Shown: positions 46,486-55,287 of the stretch, piece by piece | How positions within the stretch are numbered: position 1 is the first letter of the stretch | How the letters are laid out: each line of letters begins with the position of its first letter | Origin: Acidovorax sp. GBBC 1281 | Lineage (GTDB): Bacteria; Pseudomonadota; Gammaproteobacteria; Burkholderiales; Burkholderiaceae_C | Length of the DNA stretch: 64,000 bases | NCBI RefSeq assembly: GCF_028473645.1 | Contig: NZ_CP097269.1 | Span: 186,001 to 250,000 of the forward strand | Direction: 5' to 3' | Notes under the pieces: model-generated | What the model saw: only the letters and a program-made list of their open reading frames with translations | What the model was told of the DNA's origin: nothing | Databases searched by the model: none | Program-made: the position numbers and the translations under genes

Positions 46486-47580
46486 CTAGTGTCCTGTCCC
46501 GTTAATTCGCCCGCATAGTCTGGCGAGTTTTTCGAGGATGGAGTCTGCTGTAGCTGTCCAAGTAAACGGCTGGCAGGACTGGTTGTAATTCGCGATGAAT
46601 GTGTCGATCTTGTTGATCAGATCCTTCACGCTGGTGAACGAGCCACGGCGGATTGCCCGCGTGGTGATGATCGAGAAGAAGCGCTCGACCTGATTGAGCC
46701 AGCTTGAATAGGTCGGAACGAAGTGCATGTGCCAGCGAGGCCGCTCGGCCAACCAAGCGCGCACCTTTGGATGCTTGTGGCTGGCGTAGTTATCAGCTAT
46801 GCAGTGCACATCCAGTTCGTCGGGCACTGCCTTGTCGATGGCGCGCAGGAAGGCAAGGAACTCTTGATGACGATGCCGGGGCCGGCACTGCGCGATCACT
46901 TGGCCATTCATCACGTTCAGGGCCGCGAACAAGGTGGTGGTGCCGTGGCGCACGTAGTCGTGCGTGACACCTTCGACATAGCCAAACCCCATTGGCAGCA
47001 TCGGCTGCGTACGCTCCAAAGCTTGGCATTGGCTCTTCTCGTCCACGCACAGCACCAGCGCGTTGTCAGGTGGGTTCAGGTACAGCCCCACAACGTCGCG
47101 CAGCTTCTCGATGAACAGCGGATCGGTCGACAGCTTGAAGCTGTCGGCCCGGTGCGGCTTGAGGTTGAAGGTCTGCAGATAGCGCGCCACCGTGCTCTTG
47201 CTGATGCCCGTATCGGCGGCCAGCGTGCGGGTGCTCCAGTGGGTACCCCCATCAGCAGGCTTGGTGTGCAACGTCTTGGTAATCAACTCAGCAACACGCT
47301 CGTCATCTACCGTGCGGGGGCGACCCGGGCGCAACTCGTCGTAAAGCCCTGCAATGCGATGGCGCGCATAGCGCCCGCGCCACTTGGTGACAGTGCTACG
47401 ACTGATCCCCAGAGCCTGCGCAACCGCGGTGCTGGCTTTATCTGTGCCTTCGCAAGTCAGCACGATGCGCGCCCTGAGCGACAACGCCGCTGGCAGCGAA
47501 CGTGATCGCGCCATGGACGTCAGTTCCGCGCGCTCCACTTCACTAAGCGCAATTTCTGTTCGGGTCGTTGCATTGGGCAT
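46486..47580 (-). CDS. IS630-family transposase
   Basis: A 364-residue transposase. The N-terminal helix-turn-helix half (VAQALGISRSTVTKWRGRY, GLYDELRPGRPRTV) is followed by the DDE catalytic half: CVDEKSQCQALERT, CIADNYASHKHP and SSWLNQVERFFS. The reading frame is intact. The stop codon TAG (46486-46488) is completed outside the element by the duplicated TA and the flanking base, so termination depends on the insertion site. Confidence 0.93.
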   Translation of the reverse strand: MPNATTRTEIALSEVERAELTSMARSRSLPAALSLRARIVLTCEGTDKASTAVAQALGISRSTVTKWRGRYARHRIAGLYDELRPGRPRTVDDERVAELITKTLHTKPADGGTHWSTRTLAADTGISKSTVARYLQTFNLKPHRADSFKLSTDPLFIEKLRDVVGLYLNPPDNALVLCVDEKSQCQALERTQPMLPMGFGYVEGVTHDYVRHGTTTLFAALNVMNGQVIAQCRPRHRHQEFLAFLRAIDKAVPDELDVHCIADNYASHKHPKVRAWLAERPRWHMHFVPTYSSWLNQVERFFSIITTRAIRRGSFTSVKDLINKIDTFIANYNQSCQPFTWTATADSILEKLARLCGRINGTGH

Positions 47581-47647
47581 GGCGGCACCTCAAGGATGGC
47601 CCGAAACCATGCAGCTATCGTGCCTGCGAATTAACGGGACAGGACAC
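46489..47647 (-). mobile_element. IS630-family insertion sequence
   Basis: A 1159-bp element with 22-bp perfect terminal inverted repeats (46489-46510 and 47626-47647, beginning GTGTCCTGTCCCGTTAATTC) and a TA target duplication on both sides (46487-46488 and 47648-47649), as expected for this family. It lies inside the transposase gene of the IS903-like element. Intact ends, TA duplication and open frame point to a recent and possibly active insertion. Confidence 0.93.
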
Positions 47648-47822
47648 TAGCCACATCGTCAACGAGCCTCGCGCTTTCAGCGCCGCGTTGTACGCCTTCC
47701 AGTTCGTCGTGCGGTACTTGCTCCGCTGCCTGTTCTTCGTCTCTGTCACGCAGTCAGTCTACGGGCATCAGCATCGCGATTTGTGCAACAAAGCCGGTTC
47801 CCTATCGTCTTCATTGTGTTCA

Positions 47823-49104
47823 GGGAACCTCTCAAAACCCATCCGGTCCCTTGTTGATCGAGAATGCGTGCTCCATCCTTTGCCATGATCACTCCCCGTA
47901 GCGCCCTGAAGTTCGACCTGTTCGCTGAGGCCTCGCGCCAACACAAGAGAGATGAGGTGGGCGATCCGCTGCAGGTGATCGCGCGGCACATCGACTTCGC
48001 AGAACTGGCCCGGCTGGTGGATGCCTTGATCGAACGCGGGGGTGGCCGCCGGGGCGGTCGGCCCGCCTACCCCACCGAGGTGATGGTGCGCATCCTGGTG
48101 TTGAAGCGGCTGTACAACCTGTCCGATGAGCAGATGGAGTATCAGTTGCTGGACCGGGGGAGCTACCAGCGGTTTTGCCTGTTGCAGGATGCGATGAACG
48201 TGCCGGACCGCAACACGATCTGGCGCTTTGGCGAGCGCCTTGGCGTGGGCGGGGCAACGGCCTTGTTCCAGGGGGTGGATGCCCAACTGCAGCGCCACGG
48301 CTACATCGCCCGGGGCGGGCAGGCCATTGATGCCACGCTGGTGCCCGCGCCCCGACAGCACATCGGCCAGCAGGAGCGGCGAACGCTGGCACAAGGCGGG
48401 CAGCCGGACTGGAGCCAAGCGCGACGCAGGCAAAAGGATGTGGAGGCCACGCACACGAAGAAGCACGGCAAAAGCCACTTCGGCTACAAGCTCAGCGTGA
48501 GCGTGGACCTCAAGCACGGCTTCATCCGCCGCCTCGCCACGGGCACGGCCAGCGAGCACGACGGGCACCACTTCGATGAGGTGCTGGACATGCACAACAC
48601 CGGGCGGGCAGTGCATGCGGACAAAGCCTACCCGAGCCGCCAAAGGTGCCAGATGCTGAAAGTGCTGGGATTCGTGGATGCGATGCAGCGCCGTGCGCAG
48701 GCGGGCCGACCACAGAGCGAATGCCAGAAGGGGCGCAACCAGCGCATCGCAAAGAAACGAGCCAAGGTGGAGCACGTGTTCGCCGGTATCCGCCACCTGG
48801 GGGGCAAGTTCGTGCGCACCATCGGACAGGCGCGCGCCACGGTGGGGATGACGATGATGGCCGCCTGCTACAACATGAAGCGACTGGCCTGGTTCCTGCA
48901 TCGGGGCGTGGATGCTTTCTTCAAGCCCGCCACTGGCAAGGCACAAGTGCGCCTGCAAACGGTGAAAGCCTGAGCCACCGGGCCTGCAAGGCCCCTCATG
49001 CACCCAGGCGCAGACCGTTGCTGGGCCTCATCACGCTCAAACGGCTACTGGCGCCCACTCCTCCCTATTCGGATTCGTCAAACATGGGGTTGTGAGAGGC
49101 TCCC
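47823..49104 (+). mobile_element. IS5-family (IS5 group) insertion sequence
   Basis: A 1282-bp element with imperfect terminal inverted repeats: GGGAACCTCTCAAAACCC at the left and, inverted, GGGAGCCTCTCACAACCC at the right. It holds one transposase gene. Its right end abuts a truncated IS903-like copy. The first 168 bases occur again, inverted, at 49594-49761. No matching four-base target duplication is visible (left flank TTCA, right flank ATTG). Confidence 0.85.
47864..48973 (+). CDS. IS5-family transposase
   Basis: A 369-residue transposase. Its N-terminal region has RGGRPAYPTEVMVRILVLKR and YNLSDEQMEYQLLDRGSYQ, typical of the IS5 group. The catalytic core has QAIDATLVPAP (first Asp), VHADKAYPS (second Asp) and AKVEHVFAGIR (Glu). 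The frame is intact. The ATG at 47864 gives this length; an ATG seven codons later (47885) is equally possible. Confidence 0.92.
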   Translation: MRAPSFAMITPRSALKFDLFAEASRQHKRDEVGDPLQVIARHIDFAELARLVDALIERGGGRRGGRPAYPTEVMVRILVLKRLYNLSDEQMEYQLLDRGSYQRFCLLQDAMNVPDRNTIWRFGERLGVGGATALFQGVDAQLQRHGYIARGGQAIDATLVPAPRQHIGQQERRTLAQGGQPDWSQARRRQKDVEATHTKKHGKSHFGYKLSVSVDLKHGFIRRLATGTASEHDGHHFDEVLDMHNTGRAVHADKAYPSRQRCQMLKVLGFVDAMQRRAQAGRPQSECQKGRNQRIAKKRAKVEHVFAGIRHLGGKFVRTIGQARATVGMTMMAACYNMKRLAWFLHRGVDAFFKPATGKAQVRLQTVKA

Positions 49105-49539
49105 ATTGGGGATGCGCCGATGTTGCCCGGGTTGCTGGCTCAGATTCCCACTGACGAATCCATCGAAAGCGTCAGTGCCGATGGCGCCTACGACACGCGC
49201 GCCTGCCTGGACGCCATTGCCGAGCGGCACGCGATGGCGGTGATCCCGCCCCGCAAGAACGCCAGCCATTGGAAGAAGTCGAGTCCGGGCTCGGCGCATC
49301 GTAATGAGGCCATTCGGGCGTGCCAGCGCCTGGGTCGCGGCATTTGGAAGAAGTGGAGCGGCTACCACCGGCGCAGCCTTGTGGAGACGAAGATGCACTG
49401 CTTCAAGCGACTGGGCGAACGGGTGATCGCGCGCACGTTCGACCGCCAGGTTGTGGAGCTGCATGTCCGCGTGGCCTTGCTCAATCGGTTCAGTCAGATC
49501 GGCCGTCCTCACACCGTGTCGGTGACTGCTGTGGCATAG
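49105..49539 (+). pseudogene. C-terminal fragment of IS903-like transposase
   Basis: Encodes the last 144 or so residues of the IS5-family transposase, starting within GDAPMLPGLLAQIP and continuing to the normal C-terminus (RPHTVSVTAVA). The start and first catalytic region are gone, so it cannot be an active transposase. Protein sequence is identical to the corresponding part of the copy at 45638. Confidence 0.88.
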
Positions 49540-49593
49540 GTCCGTCTGGGGTTGGGGTCATGCCGTCTGCAATTCGATTTGTGCAACAGCGCC
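49105..49593 (+). mobile_element. Truncated second copy of the IS903-like element
   Basis: The 3' 489 bp of the IS903-like element, in opposite orientation to the copy at 45584-46072 and apparently identical to it. The 5' part is missing; the IS5-group element abuts directly at 49104/49105. The terminal repeat at 49575-49593 is intact. Together with the first copy it forms long inverted repeats about 3 kb apart, which could support inversion of the DNA between them. Confidence 0.88.
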
Positions 49594-49761
49594 TGTGCCG
49601 CGCGATCACCTGCAGCGGATCGCCCACCTCATCTCTCTTGTGTTGGCGCGAGGCCTCAGCGAACAGGTCGAACTTCAGGGCGCTACGGGGAGTGATCATG
49701 GCAAAGGATGGAGCACGCATTCTCGATCAACAAGGGACCGGATGGGTTTTGAGAGGTTCCC
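49594..49761 (-). mobile_element. 168-bp end fragment of the IS5-group element
   Basis: Inverted copy of 47823-47990, from the terminal repeat (ending GAGAGGTTCCC at 49761) to a point inside the transposase gene, where it is cut by the IS903-like end. It marks the right boundary of the island. Confidence 0.85.
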
Positions 49762-49809
49762 GATTGCGTGCCTTGTTTCGAATAATCGCCAATCCCATAG
49801 CGTTCACGT

Positions 49810-51273
49810 TCACTGCGGATCGGGCCGCAGGCCCGCCGATGCAGGTGATGGCGCACCGCCGCCGAAGCGCGGCTCTCCCCATTGCCGAGCGGGATGGGCC
49901 ACGTACAGCACCTGCAGCGGCGCGGACCGGCCGCGCACGGTGACGGGCTCGGGCGGGCCCAGCGCATCGGCCACGCCCGCCAGGCGCGCGGCCTCCAGCG
50001 ACAGCACGAGCCGGGCGGCCACCACCTTCGAATGGTCCTGCAGGCGGCTGGCGGTGTTGACGACCTCGCCCACGGCCGTGAACGTGGTCGTGTCCTGAAA
50101 GCCCACCTCGCCCACCGCCACCGTTCCGGCGTGCAAACCCATGCCGAAGTCCAGCGGCTGCCCGAACTGGTCGGTGAACGAGCCGCCCCAGGCGTCCATG
50201 CGCTGCTCGATGAGAGCGGCCGCGCGCACCGCCTGGGCGCAGGCGGTGGGCAGATCGGTGTCCAGCCCGAAGATCGCCATCACGCTGTCGCCGATGAACT
50301 GGTTGGCCAGGCCGCCGCTGTCGCGCACCGCGGCGCCCACCCGGCCGCCGCACACCGAGAGGTGGCCGATGCCGTGCTCCCGGCTGGCCTCCAGCACACT
50401 GAAGCCGCGCGGCACCTGCACCGTGCGGTCGGGGTAGCGCAGGCTGATGCGCCCCCGGCCCCCGCGCTCGCGCAGTACGCCGAAGGCCCAGCGCGCCAGC
50501 AGCAGCGCCGCCACCAGCGCGATCCAGCCGGTGCGCAGGCCCTCGGTCAGTGCGCGCGATGCCTGGGCGGCCGGCGCGGACGGCGAGGGGGCGCCCAGCG
50601 CCGCCCAGGCGATCTCGCGGCCCATGGACACCACGCCGAGCGCCGCCAGCACGGGCAGCAGCACGGCGGCGGCCAGCAGCACCGGCTGCAGGCGCTGCCA
50701 CCGGGGGCGGATGCGCAGCGCCAGGTGCAGGCCCAGGCAGCCGTGCGTCCAGGCCGCCAGCAGCAGCGCCAGCTGCAGCCACAGCCCCTCCGGGCTCCAG
50801 ATGGCCCGCACGATGCGCACGTAGGAAGGCTCCAGCCCGTCGATTTCGCCCAGGTAGCGCGTGCCCGAGAAATGCGCCGCCAGCAGCAGCGGCAGCAGCA
50901 GCCCGAGCAGCAGGCGCAGCGCCTCCACGGCCGGCATGCGCAGGCTGCGGCGCTGCCACACGGCGGCGCCCGCCATGGCCAAGTGGACGGCCACCGCGCC
51001 ATAGAGCAGCACGGTGCCCGGCAGCGTGGCCCAGGCGCCATGCACGGCACGCCGCGTGGCTTCGGCCGCGGCCAGCGACACTAGCCAGGTGGCGTGCGTG
51101 GCCAGGTGCAGCGCCACATAGAGCCACAGGACCACGCCGCTGGCCCAGCGCAGGTTGCGCGGGGAGGGCAGGGTCAGGTGGGGCAGGGGCGCGGGCACGG
51201 AAGAAGGCGTGTGGTGGGTCGATGGAATCCGCCCCGGCCGATCAGTGGGGCGGCGCTGAGCATAATGCGGCAC
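49810..51273 (-). pseudogene. Class III adenylate/guanylate cyclase with internal deletion
   Basis: The frame is open but the protein lacks essential parts. The N-terminal half is a multi-helix membrane domain with many histidines, resembling succinate-dehydrogenase-type cytochrome b anchors. A ferredoxin-like region begins (VPRGFSVLEASREHGIGHLS, then VCGGR) but the CxxC part is gone, and the sequence jumps to the second half of a cyclase domain (ANQFIGDSVMAIFG; later VGEVVNTASRLQ). The first metal-binding Asp region (FADLRGFT type) is missing. The start is uncertain; GTG 51273 is used. It is divergent from a Crp/Fnr gene, a natural partner for a cAMP-making enzyme. Confidence 0.7.
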
Positions 51274-51355
51274 CCAGTGGGGCCCGCCGGCCTTCCCGCA
51301 TGCCCTGGCGCCGCCCAGGCCCTCCTTGTTTTTTCCCGGCCACGGCCTTGCCCGC

Positions 51356-52063
51356 ATGAACGCTCCCCCAGCCCGATCCAGCCTCGCCCTGCGCCGCATT
51401 CCCTTGTTCGAGGGTTTGGGCGATGCGTGCCTGGACCGGCTGGCGCAGCAGTGTGACTGGCACCAGCTGCCGGCGCGCAAGCCGCTGCTGTCGCGTGCGG
51501 CCGAGGGCGGCGACGTGTTCTTCCTGGTGGCGGGGCGCCTGCGCATCACCACCTATTCGGCCAGCGGCCGGCAGGTCACCTTCCGCGACTGCGAACCGGG
51601 CGAGCACATCGGCGTGATCGCGGCCATCGACGGCGGCCCGCGCTCGGCCGACGTCGTGACGCTGGACGCCACCCTGGTGGCCAGCCTCTCGCGCGAAGGG
51701 TTCCTGGCCCTGCTGCGCGACGAGCCCCTGGTCGCGCAGCGGGTGATGCACTACCTGGCCTCGCTGGTGCGCCAGTTGTCCGACCGCGTGATCGACCTGA
51801 GCACCCTGGGCGTGCACAACCGGCTGCATGCCGAGCTGCTGCGCCTGGCGCGTGCGGCCGGCGTGCAGGGCAACCAGGCCCGCATCGAGCCCGCGCCTGC
51901 CCACGCCGAACTGGCCAGCCAGATCAGCACCAACCGCGAGCAGGTCACGCGCGAACTGGGCGTGCTGGTCAAAGCCGGCGTGCTGCAAAAGGACGGCCGC
52001 GCGCTGGTGGTCGTCGATGCCGCGCGGCTGGAACGCATGGTGGCCGAGGTGCGCGGGGGGTGA
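51356..52063 (+). CDS. Crp/Fnr-family transcriptional regulator
   Basis: A 235-residue regulator with an N-terminal cyclic-nucleotide-binding-type beta barrel (VFFLVAGRLRITTYSASGRQ, FRDCEPGEHIGVIAAIDGGP), a long dimer helix and a C-terminal winged helix (ASQISTNREQVTRELGVLVK). The ATG at 51356 gives the usual short N-terminal arm. It is divergent from the cyclase-like gene, suggesting that it senses cAMP, although that cyclase now appears disabled. Confidence 0.9.
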   Translation: MNAPPARSSLALRRIPLFEGLGDACLDRLAQQCDWHQLPARKPLLSRAAEGGDVFFLVAGRLRITTYSASGRQVTFRDCEPGEHIGVIAAIDGGPRSADVVTLDATLVASLSREGFLALLRDEPLVAQRVMHYLASLVRQLSDRVIDLSTLGVHNRLHAELLRLARAAGVQGNQARIEPAPAHAELASQISTNREQVTRELGVLVKAGVLQKDGRALVVVDAARLERMVAEVRGG

Positions 52064-52150
52064 AGTGCGAAACGGGCCCGTGCGGCCCGTGCACGGTCGC
52101 CCCGGCGCCGGCCTGCCGAACGCCGTGCCGTGGCGATGGTCTGTTATTTT

Positions 52151-52206
52151 GCTATGTTTTATGTAGCATCAAGGGCAATGAATACTAGGGCATACCGCCG
52201 TTTTTG
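52151..52206 (+). repeat. Dispersed intergenic repeat, copy 5
   Basis: GCTATGTTTTATGTAGCATC opens the copy, followed by AAGGGCAATGAATACTAGGGCAT-type sequence (52171-52193), CCGCC and GTTTTTGC. It shares the palindromic head with the other copies, and its second part is most like copy 1 at 6522. It lies between the convergent Crp/Fnr and LysR genes. Confidence 0.6.
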
Positions 52207-52230
52207 CTCGAATGCCAGGCGTGGGCGGTT

Positions 52231-53151
52231 TCAGTCCGCCTGCGCGGCGTGCGGGCCGGCCGCCGAATCCAGCAGCCATTGGCGGAACCGGTCCAGCGTG
52301 GCCAGCTGCGCGCGGGCCTCGGGGTAGCAGAACCAGTAGCCCAGCGCGCTGGTGTAGCCGCCCTGGGCCAGGGGCTCGGCCACCACGCCCGCGGCGATCT
52401 CGTCGTGCACCAGGCAGCGCGGCACCAGGGCGACGCCCATGCCCACCGAGACGGCGCGGATCATGCTTTCGAACTGGTCGAATTGCGGGCCGGCCAGCGC
52501 ATCGAGCCCGGGCACGCCATGGACCTCGCTCCAGCGCTCCCACGCGTCGGGCACCGACACGTGGCGCAGCAGGGCGCTGCGCACCACGTCGCGCGGGGCC
52601 TGCAGGGGCGCGGCGTCGCCCGCGCCGGCGGGGGGGGCGATCAGCGCGACATCGTTGCCGGCCAGGTAGTGCGCGCGCGCCCCGGGCCAGTGGCCGTCGC
52701 CGAAGAGGATGGAGCAGTCCAGGTCGGGGTTGGCGAAGTCGTAGCCGTGCACGAAGGGCACGAAATGCAGCGTGATCTGTGGGTGCTGCTGCTGGAACTG
52801 CGGCAGCCGCGGAATCAGCCACTTGGCGGCGAAGGTGGGCAGGGCGGACAGGTGCAGTGCGCCGCCGCCGTCGCTGCTGGTGATGAGCTCCAGCGTGGCC
52901 GCCTCCAGCCGGGCGAGCAGCGAGCGCACCGCCTTTTCGTAGCGTTCGCCGGCGGGGGTGAGGGTCAGGCGCTTGCGGCTGCGCTCGAACAGGGCGATGC
53001 CCACCCAACGCTCCAGTTCCTGCACCTGCTTGCTGACCGCGCTCTGCGTCAGGTGCAGGGCCTCGGCCGCGCGGGAGACGCCGCCGAAACGCGCTACCGT
53101 GCAAAAGGCCCGCAGCAGGTGCAGCGGGGGATTGAGGCGGCGCAAGGACAT
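52231..53151 (-). CDS. LysR-family regulator (GcvA-like)
   Basis: A 306-residue LysR-type regulator. The N-terminal helix-turn-helix reads GGVSRAAEALHLTQSAVSKQ, followed by the linker helix and a C-terminal effector-binding domain of the GcvA/AmpR kind (LPTFAAKWLIPRLPQFQ). The divergent Bug-type binding protein gene starts 110 bases away, so the regulator probably controls it and the amidohydrolase gene behind it. The inducer is unknown. Confidence 0.92.
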   Translation of the reverse strand: MSLRRLNPPLHLLRAFCTVARFGGVSRAAEALHLTQSAVSKQVQELERWVGIALFERSRKRLTLTPAGERYEKAVRSLLARLEAATLELITSSDGGGALHLSALPTFAAKWLIPRLPQFQQQHPQITLHFVPFVHGYDFANPDLDCSILFGDGHWPGARAHYLAGNDVALIAPPAGAGDAAPLQAPRDVVRSALLRHVSVPDAWERWSEVHGVPGLDALAGPQFDQFESMIRAVSVGMGVALVPRCLVHDEIAAGVVAEPLAQGGYTSALGYWFCYPEARAQLATLDRFRQWLLDSAAGPHAAQAD

Positions 53152-53261
53152 GGCGTTCAGGTTCTTAAAACATTCTCAAATGGAATATTAACAGGCACAT
53201 CAATTGCTTTTCAATGGGCGCCGAGTTCGGTAATCTCTGCCATCTTCCGAGGAAAATCTCC

Positions 53262-54224
53262 ATGCAACGCCGTCAATGGATCGCAGCTATGGCTGCCACA
53301 ACTGTCCTTCCTGGAATGTCTTTCGCGCAGGACAAGCCCCTGCGCATCATCGTACCGTTCCCGCCCGGCGGCGCCACCGACATCGCCGGCCGCGCCCTGC
53401 AGGAGCCGCTGCAGCGCCTGCTGGGCCAGCCCGTGGTGATCGAGAACCGCGCCGGCGCGGGCGGCTCCATCGGCATGGCCGAGGTGGGGCGCGCCGCGGG
53501 CGACGGGCTCACGCTGGGCGTGGCCACGCTGTCCACCCACGGCGTGAACCCGGCCGTGTTCTCCAAGCTGCCCTACGACCCCGTCAAGGACTTCGCCGGC
53601 GTGACCGAGATCGTCAAGGCCCCCGGGGTGATCGTGGTCAACCCCAAGGTCCTGCCGGTCAAGGACTTCGCCGAGCTGGTGAAGTACCTCAAGGCCAACC
53701 CTGGCAAGGTGTCCTACGCCACGCCGGGCAACGGCACCATCGGCCACATGTGGGGCGAGCTGTTCAAGAGCAGCACGGGCACTTCGATGGCGCACATTCC
53801 CTACCGCGGTGCCGGTCCGGCGATCAACGACGTGGTGGGCGGGCAGGTGCCGGTGTATTTCGACCAGGTGGCCTCGTCGCTGCCGCACGTCAAGTCCGGC
53901 AAGCTCAAGGCCCTGGCCGTGTCCTGGCCCGAGCGGCTGGACGTGCTGCCCGAGGTGCCCACCTATGCGCAGCTGGGCTTTCCCCAGGCCAACGAGCCCT
54001 CGTGGTTCGGCTTGGTAGCGCCGGCGTCCACCCCCGCCGCCGCCGTGCTGCGCGTGCAGCAGGCCGTGGCCGCGGCCCTGCGGGAACCGGCGGTGCGCGA
54101 GCGCCTGGCCGGGCAGGGGCTCTATGCTTCGGGCACCTCGCCCGCGGACTTTTCGCAGCAGATCGTGCGGGAGATCGACAAGATGAAGAAAGTGGCCGCC
54201 TATGCCAAGATCCAGCTCGACTGA
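53262..54224 (+). CDS. Bug-family tripartite tricarboxylate-type substrate-binding protein
   Basis: A 320-residue exported solute receptor. The signal peptide ends at MSFAQ, and the mature start KPLRIIVPFPPGGATDIAGR is the family signature, followed by VVIENRAGAGG and IPYRGAGPAINDVVGGQV. Bug proteins are very numerous in Comamonadaceae and bind carboxylates or amino-acid-like ligands. No TctA/TctB membrane genes are nearby. The neighbouring N-formylglutamate-amidohydrolase-like gene hints at an amino-acid-derived ligand, which is inference. Confidence 0.92.
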   Translation: MQRRQWIAAMAATTVLPGMSFAQDKPLRIIVPFPPGGATDIAGRALQEPLQRLLGQPVVIENRAGAGGSIGMAEVGRAAGDGLTLGVATLSTHGVNPAVFSKLPYDPVKDFAGVTEIVKAPGVIVVNPKVLPVKDFAELVKYLKANPGKVSYATPGNGTIGHMWGELFKSSTGTSMAHIPYRGAGPAINDVVGGQVPVYFDQVASSLPHVKSGKLKALAVSWPERLDVLPEVPTYAQLGFPQANEPSWFGLVAPASTPAAAVLRVQQAVAAALREPAVRERLAGQGLYASGTSPADFSQQIVREIDKMKKVAAYAKIQLD

Positions 54225-54242
54225 CCTCGCAGGAGTGCGCCG

Positions 54243-55199
54243 ATGCATGCAGCGCTGCAACTGATCCAACGCCGGCACCGGCTGCAGGCCGCCGAGCCGG
54301 GGGCGGCGGGCGCGCCCGCCGTCGCTGCGGCTGCAGCGCCAGCGGCCATGTTCTCCGCCGTGCCCGGCCGCACGGCCCTGGTGCTCGATTCGCCGCACAG
54401 CGGCACCACCTACCCCGACGACTTCCGCGCCGCCATCGACCTGCCCACGCTGCGCCGCGCCGAGGACACGCACGTCGAAAAACTCTACGCCTTCGCCCCC
54501 GCGCTGGGCGCGGCCTGGGTGGAGGCGCACTTTCCCCGCATCTACCTGGACGCCAACCGCGACACCACCGAGGTCGATGCCAGCATGTTCGAGGCCGGGT
54601 TCGACACCGCGTGGACCGATCCCGTCACCACCGATCCGGTCGTGCTGCAGAAGGTGCGGCTGGGCAAGGGGCTGATCTGGAAGTTCACCGACGAGGGCGT
54701 GCCCATCTACGACCGGCTGCTCTCCGTGGCAGAAGCGCGCGCACGCATCGACCGCTGCTGGCGCCCCTACCACGCGGCCGTGGCCCGGGCGATCGACGAG
54801 GCCCATGCCCGCCACGGCTACAGCATCCATATCAACTGCCACTCCATGCCCGCCGTGGCCGCCAGCCATGCCACGCTGCACCCGGGGCTGCACCATGCGG
54901 ATTTCGTGATCGGCGATCGCGACGGCACCACCGCCAGCCCGGCGCTGTCGCAGGCGATCTGCGCCTTTCTGCGCGAGCGCGGCTACAGCGTGGACTACAA
55001 CCACCCCTACAAGGGCGTGGAGCTGGTGCGCCGCTACGGCCACCCGGCGACCCACCGCCACAGCATCCAGGTGGAGATCAACCGCAAGCTCTACATGGAC
55101 GAGCGCACGCTGGCCATCGAGCCGGCCGGTTTCGCGCGGCTGCAGTCCGATCTGCGCGCGCTGGTGGAGTGGCTGCTGGCGACCGATCCGCGGCAGTAA
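54243..55199 (+). CDS. N-formylglutamate amidohydrolase family protein
   Basis: A 318-residue enzyme. The family motifs LVLDSPHSGTTYPDDF near residue 46, YLDANRDTTEVD near residue 100, INCHSMPA near residue 198 and VEINRKLYMDE near residue 278 are present, with His and Asp/Glu residues expected to hold a metal. The family includes HutG, which releases glutamate from N-formylglutamate in histidine breakdown; no other hut genes are here, so the substrate may differ. It is co-directional with the Bug-type gene, 18 bases apart. The first 40 residues are an Ala-rich extension. Confidence 0.85.
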   Translation: MHAALQLIQRRHRLQAAEPGAAGAPAVAAAAAPAAMFSAVPGRTALVLDSPHSGTTYPDDFRAAIDLPTLRRAEDTHVEKLYAFAPALGAAWVEAHFPRIYLDANRDTTEVDASMFEAGFDTAWTDPVTTDPVVLQKVRLGKGLIWKFTDEGVPIYDRLLSVAEARARIDRCWRPYHAAVARAIDEAHARHGYSIHINCHSMPAVAASHATLHPGLHHADFVIGDRDGTTASPALSQAICAFLRERGYSVDYNHPYKGVELVRRYGHPATHRHSIQVEINRKLYMDERTLAIEPAGFARLQSDLRALVEWLLATDPRQ

Positions 55200-55287
55200 G
55201 GCGGCATTGACGCGGCATTGAAAGCGGCAGGGGCGCGCTGCGCTTTTTTTGCAAAAGGGGAAGTGGCGCGGCTTGCGCGCGGGTCGC

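Larger units (their letters stand above)
45638..47749 (-). pseudogene. IS5-family (IS903-like) transposase, interrupted
   Basis: The N-terminal part (GTG at 47749; TETKNRQRSKYRTTNWKAYN) and the C-terminal part (from about 46485 to 45638) are separated by the IS630 element inserted in a CTA codon. The C-terminal part carries DDE-type motifs: LLVDSTGIK, SADGAYDT and a late ETKMHCFKRLGERV. Removing the insert restores one open frame, so the damage is a single recent insertion. A downstream ATG at 46477 allows only a truncated protein. Confidence 0.85.
45584..47795 (-). mobile_element. IS903-like (IS5 family) element, interrupted by an IS630-family element
   Basis: Ends are GGCGCTGTTGCACAAATCG (45584-45602) and, inverted, GGCTTTGTTGCACAAATCG (47777-47795), close to IS903-type terminal repeats. 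Subtracting the inserted 1159-bp IS630 element and its TA duplication leaves about 1051 bp, the normal IS903-group length. No matching 9-base target duplication flanks it, so its surroundings have been rearranged. Its first 489 bases recur inverted at 49105-49593. Confidence 0.85.

Noticed and set aside
45575..49770. Target-site duplication bracketing the whole IS island
   Set aside because: The only shared bases at the outer edges are GAT (before 45584 and after 49761), too short to be meaningful.
53226..53250. PIP-like box upstream of the Bug-type gene (TTCGG-N15-TCCGA)
   Set aside because: The second half-site has two mismatches and no YANNNT hexamer lies at the required distance before the start codon at 53262.
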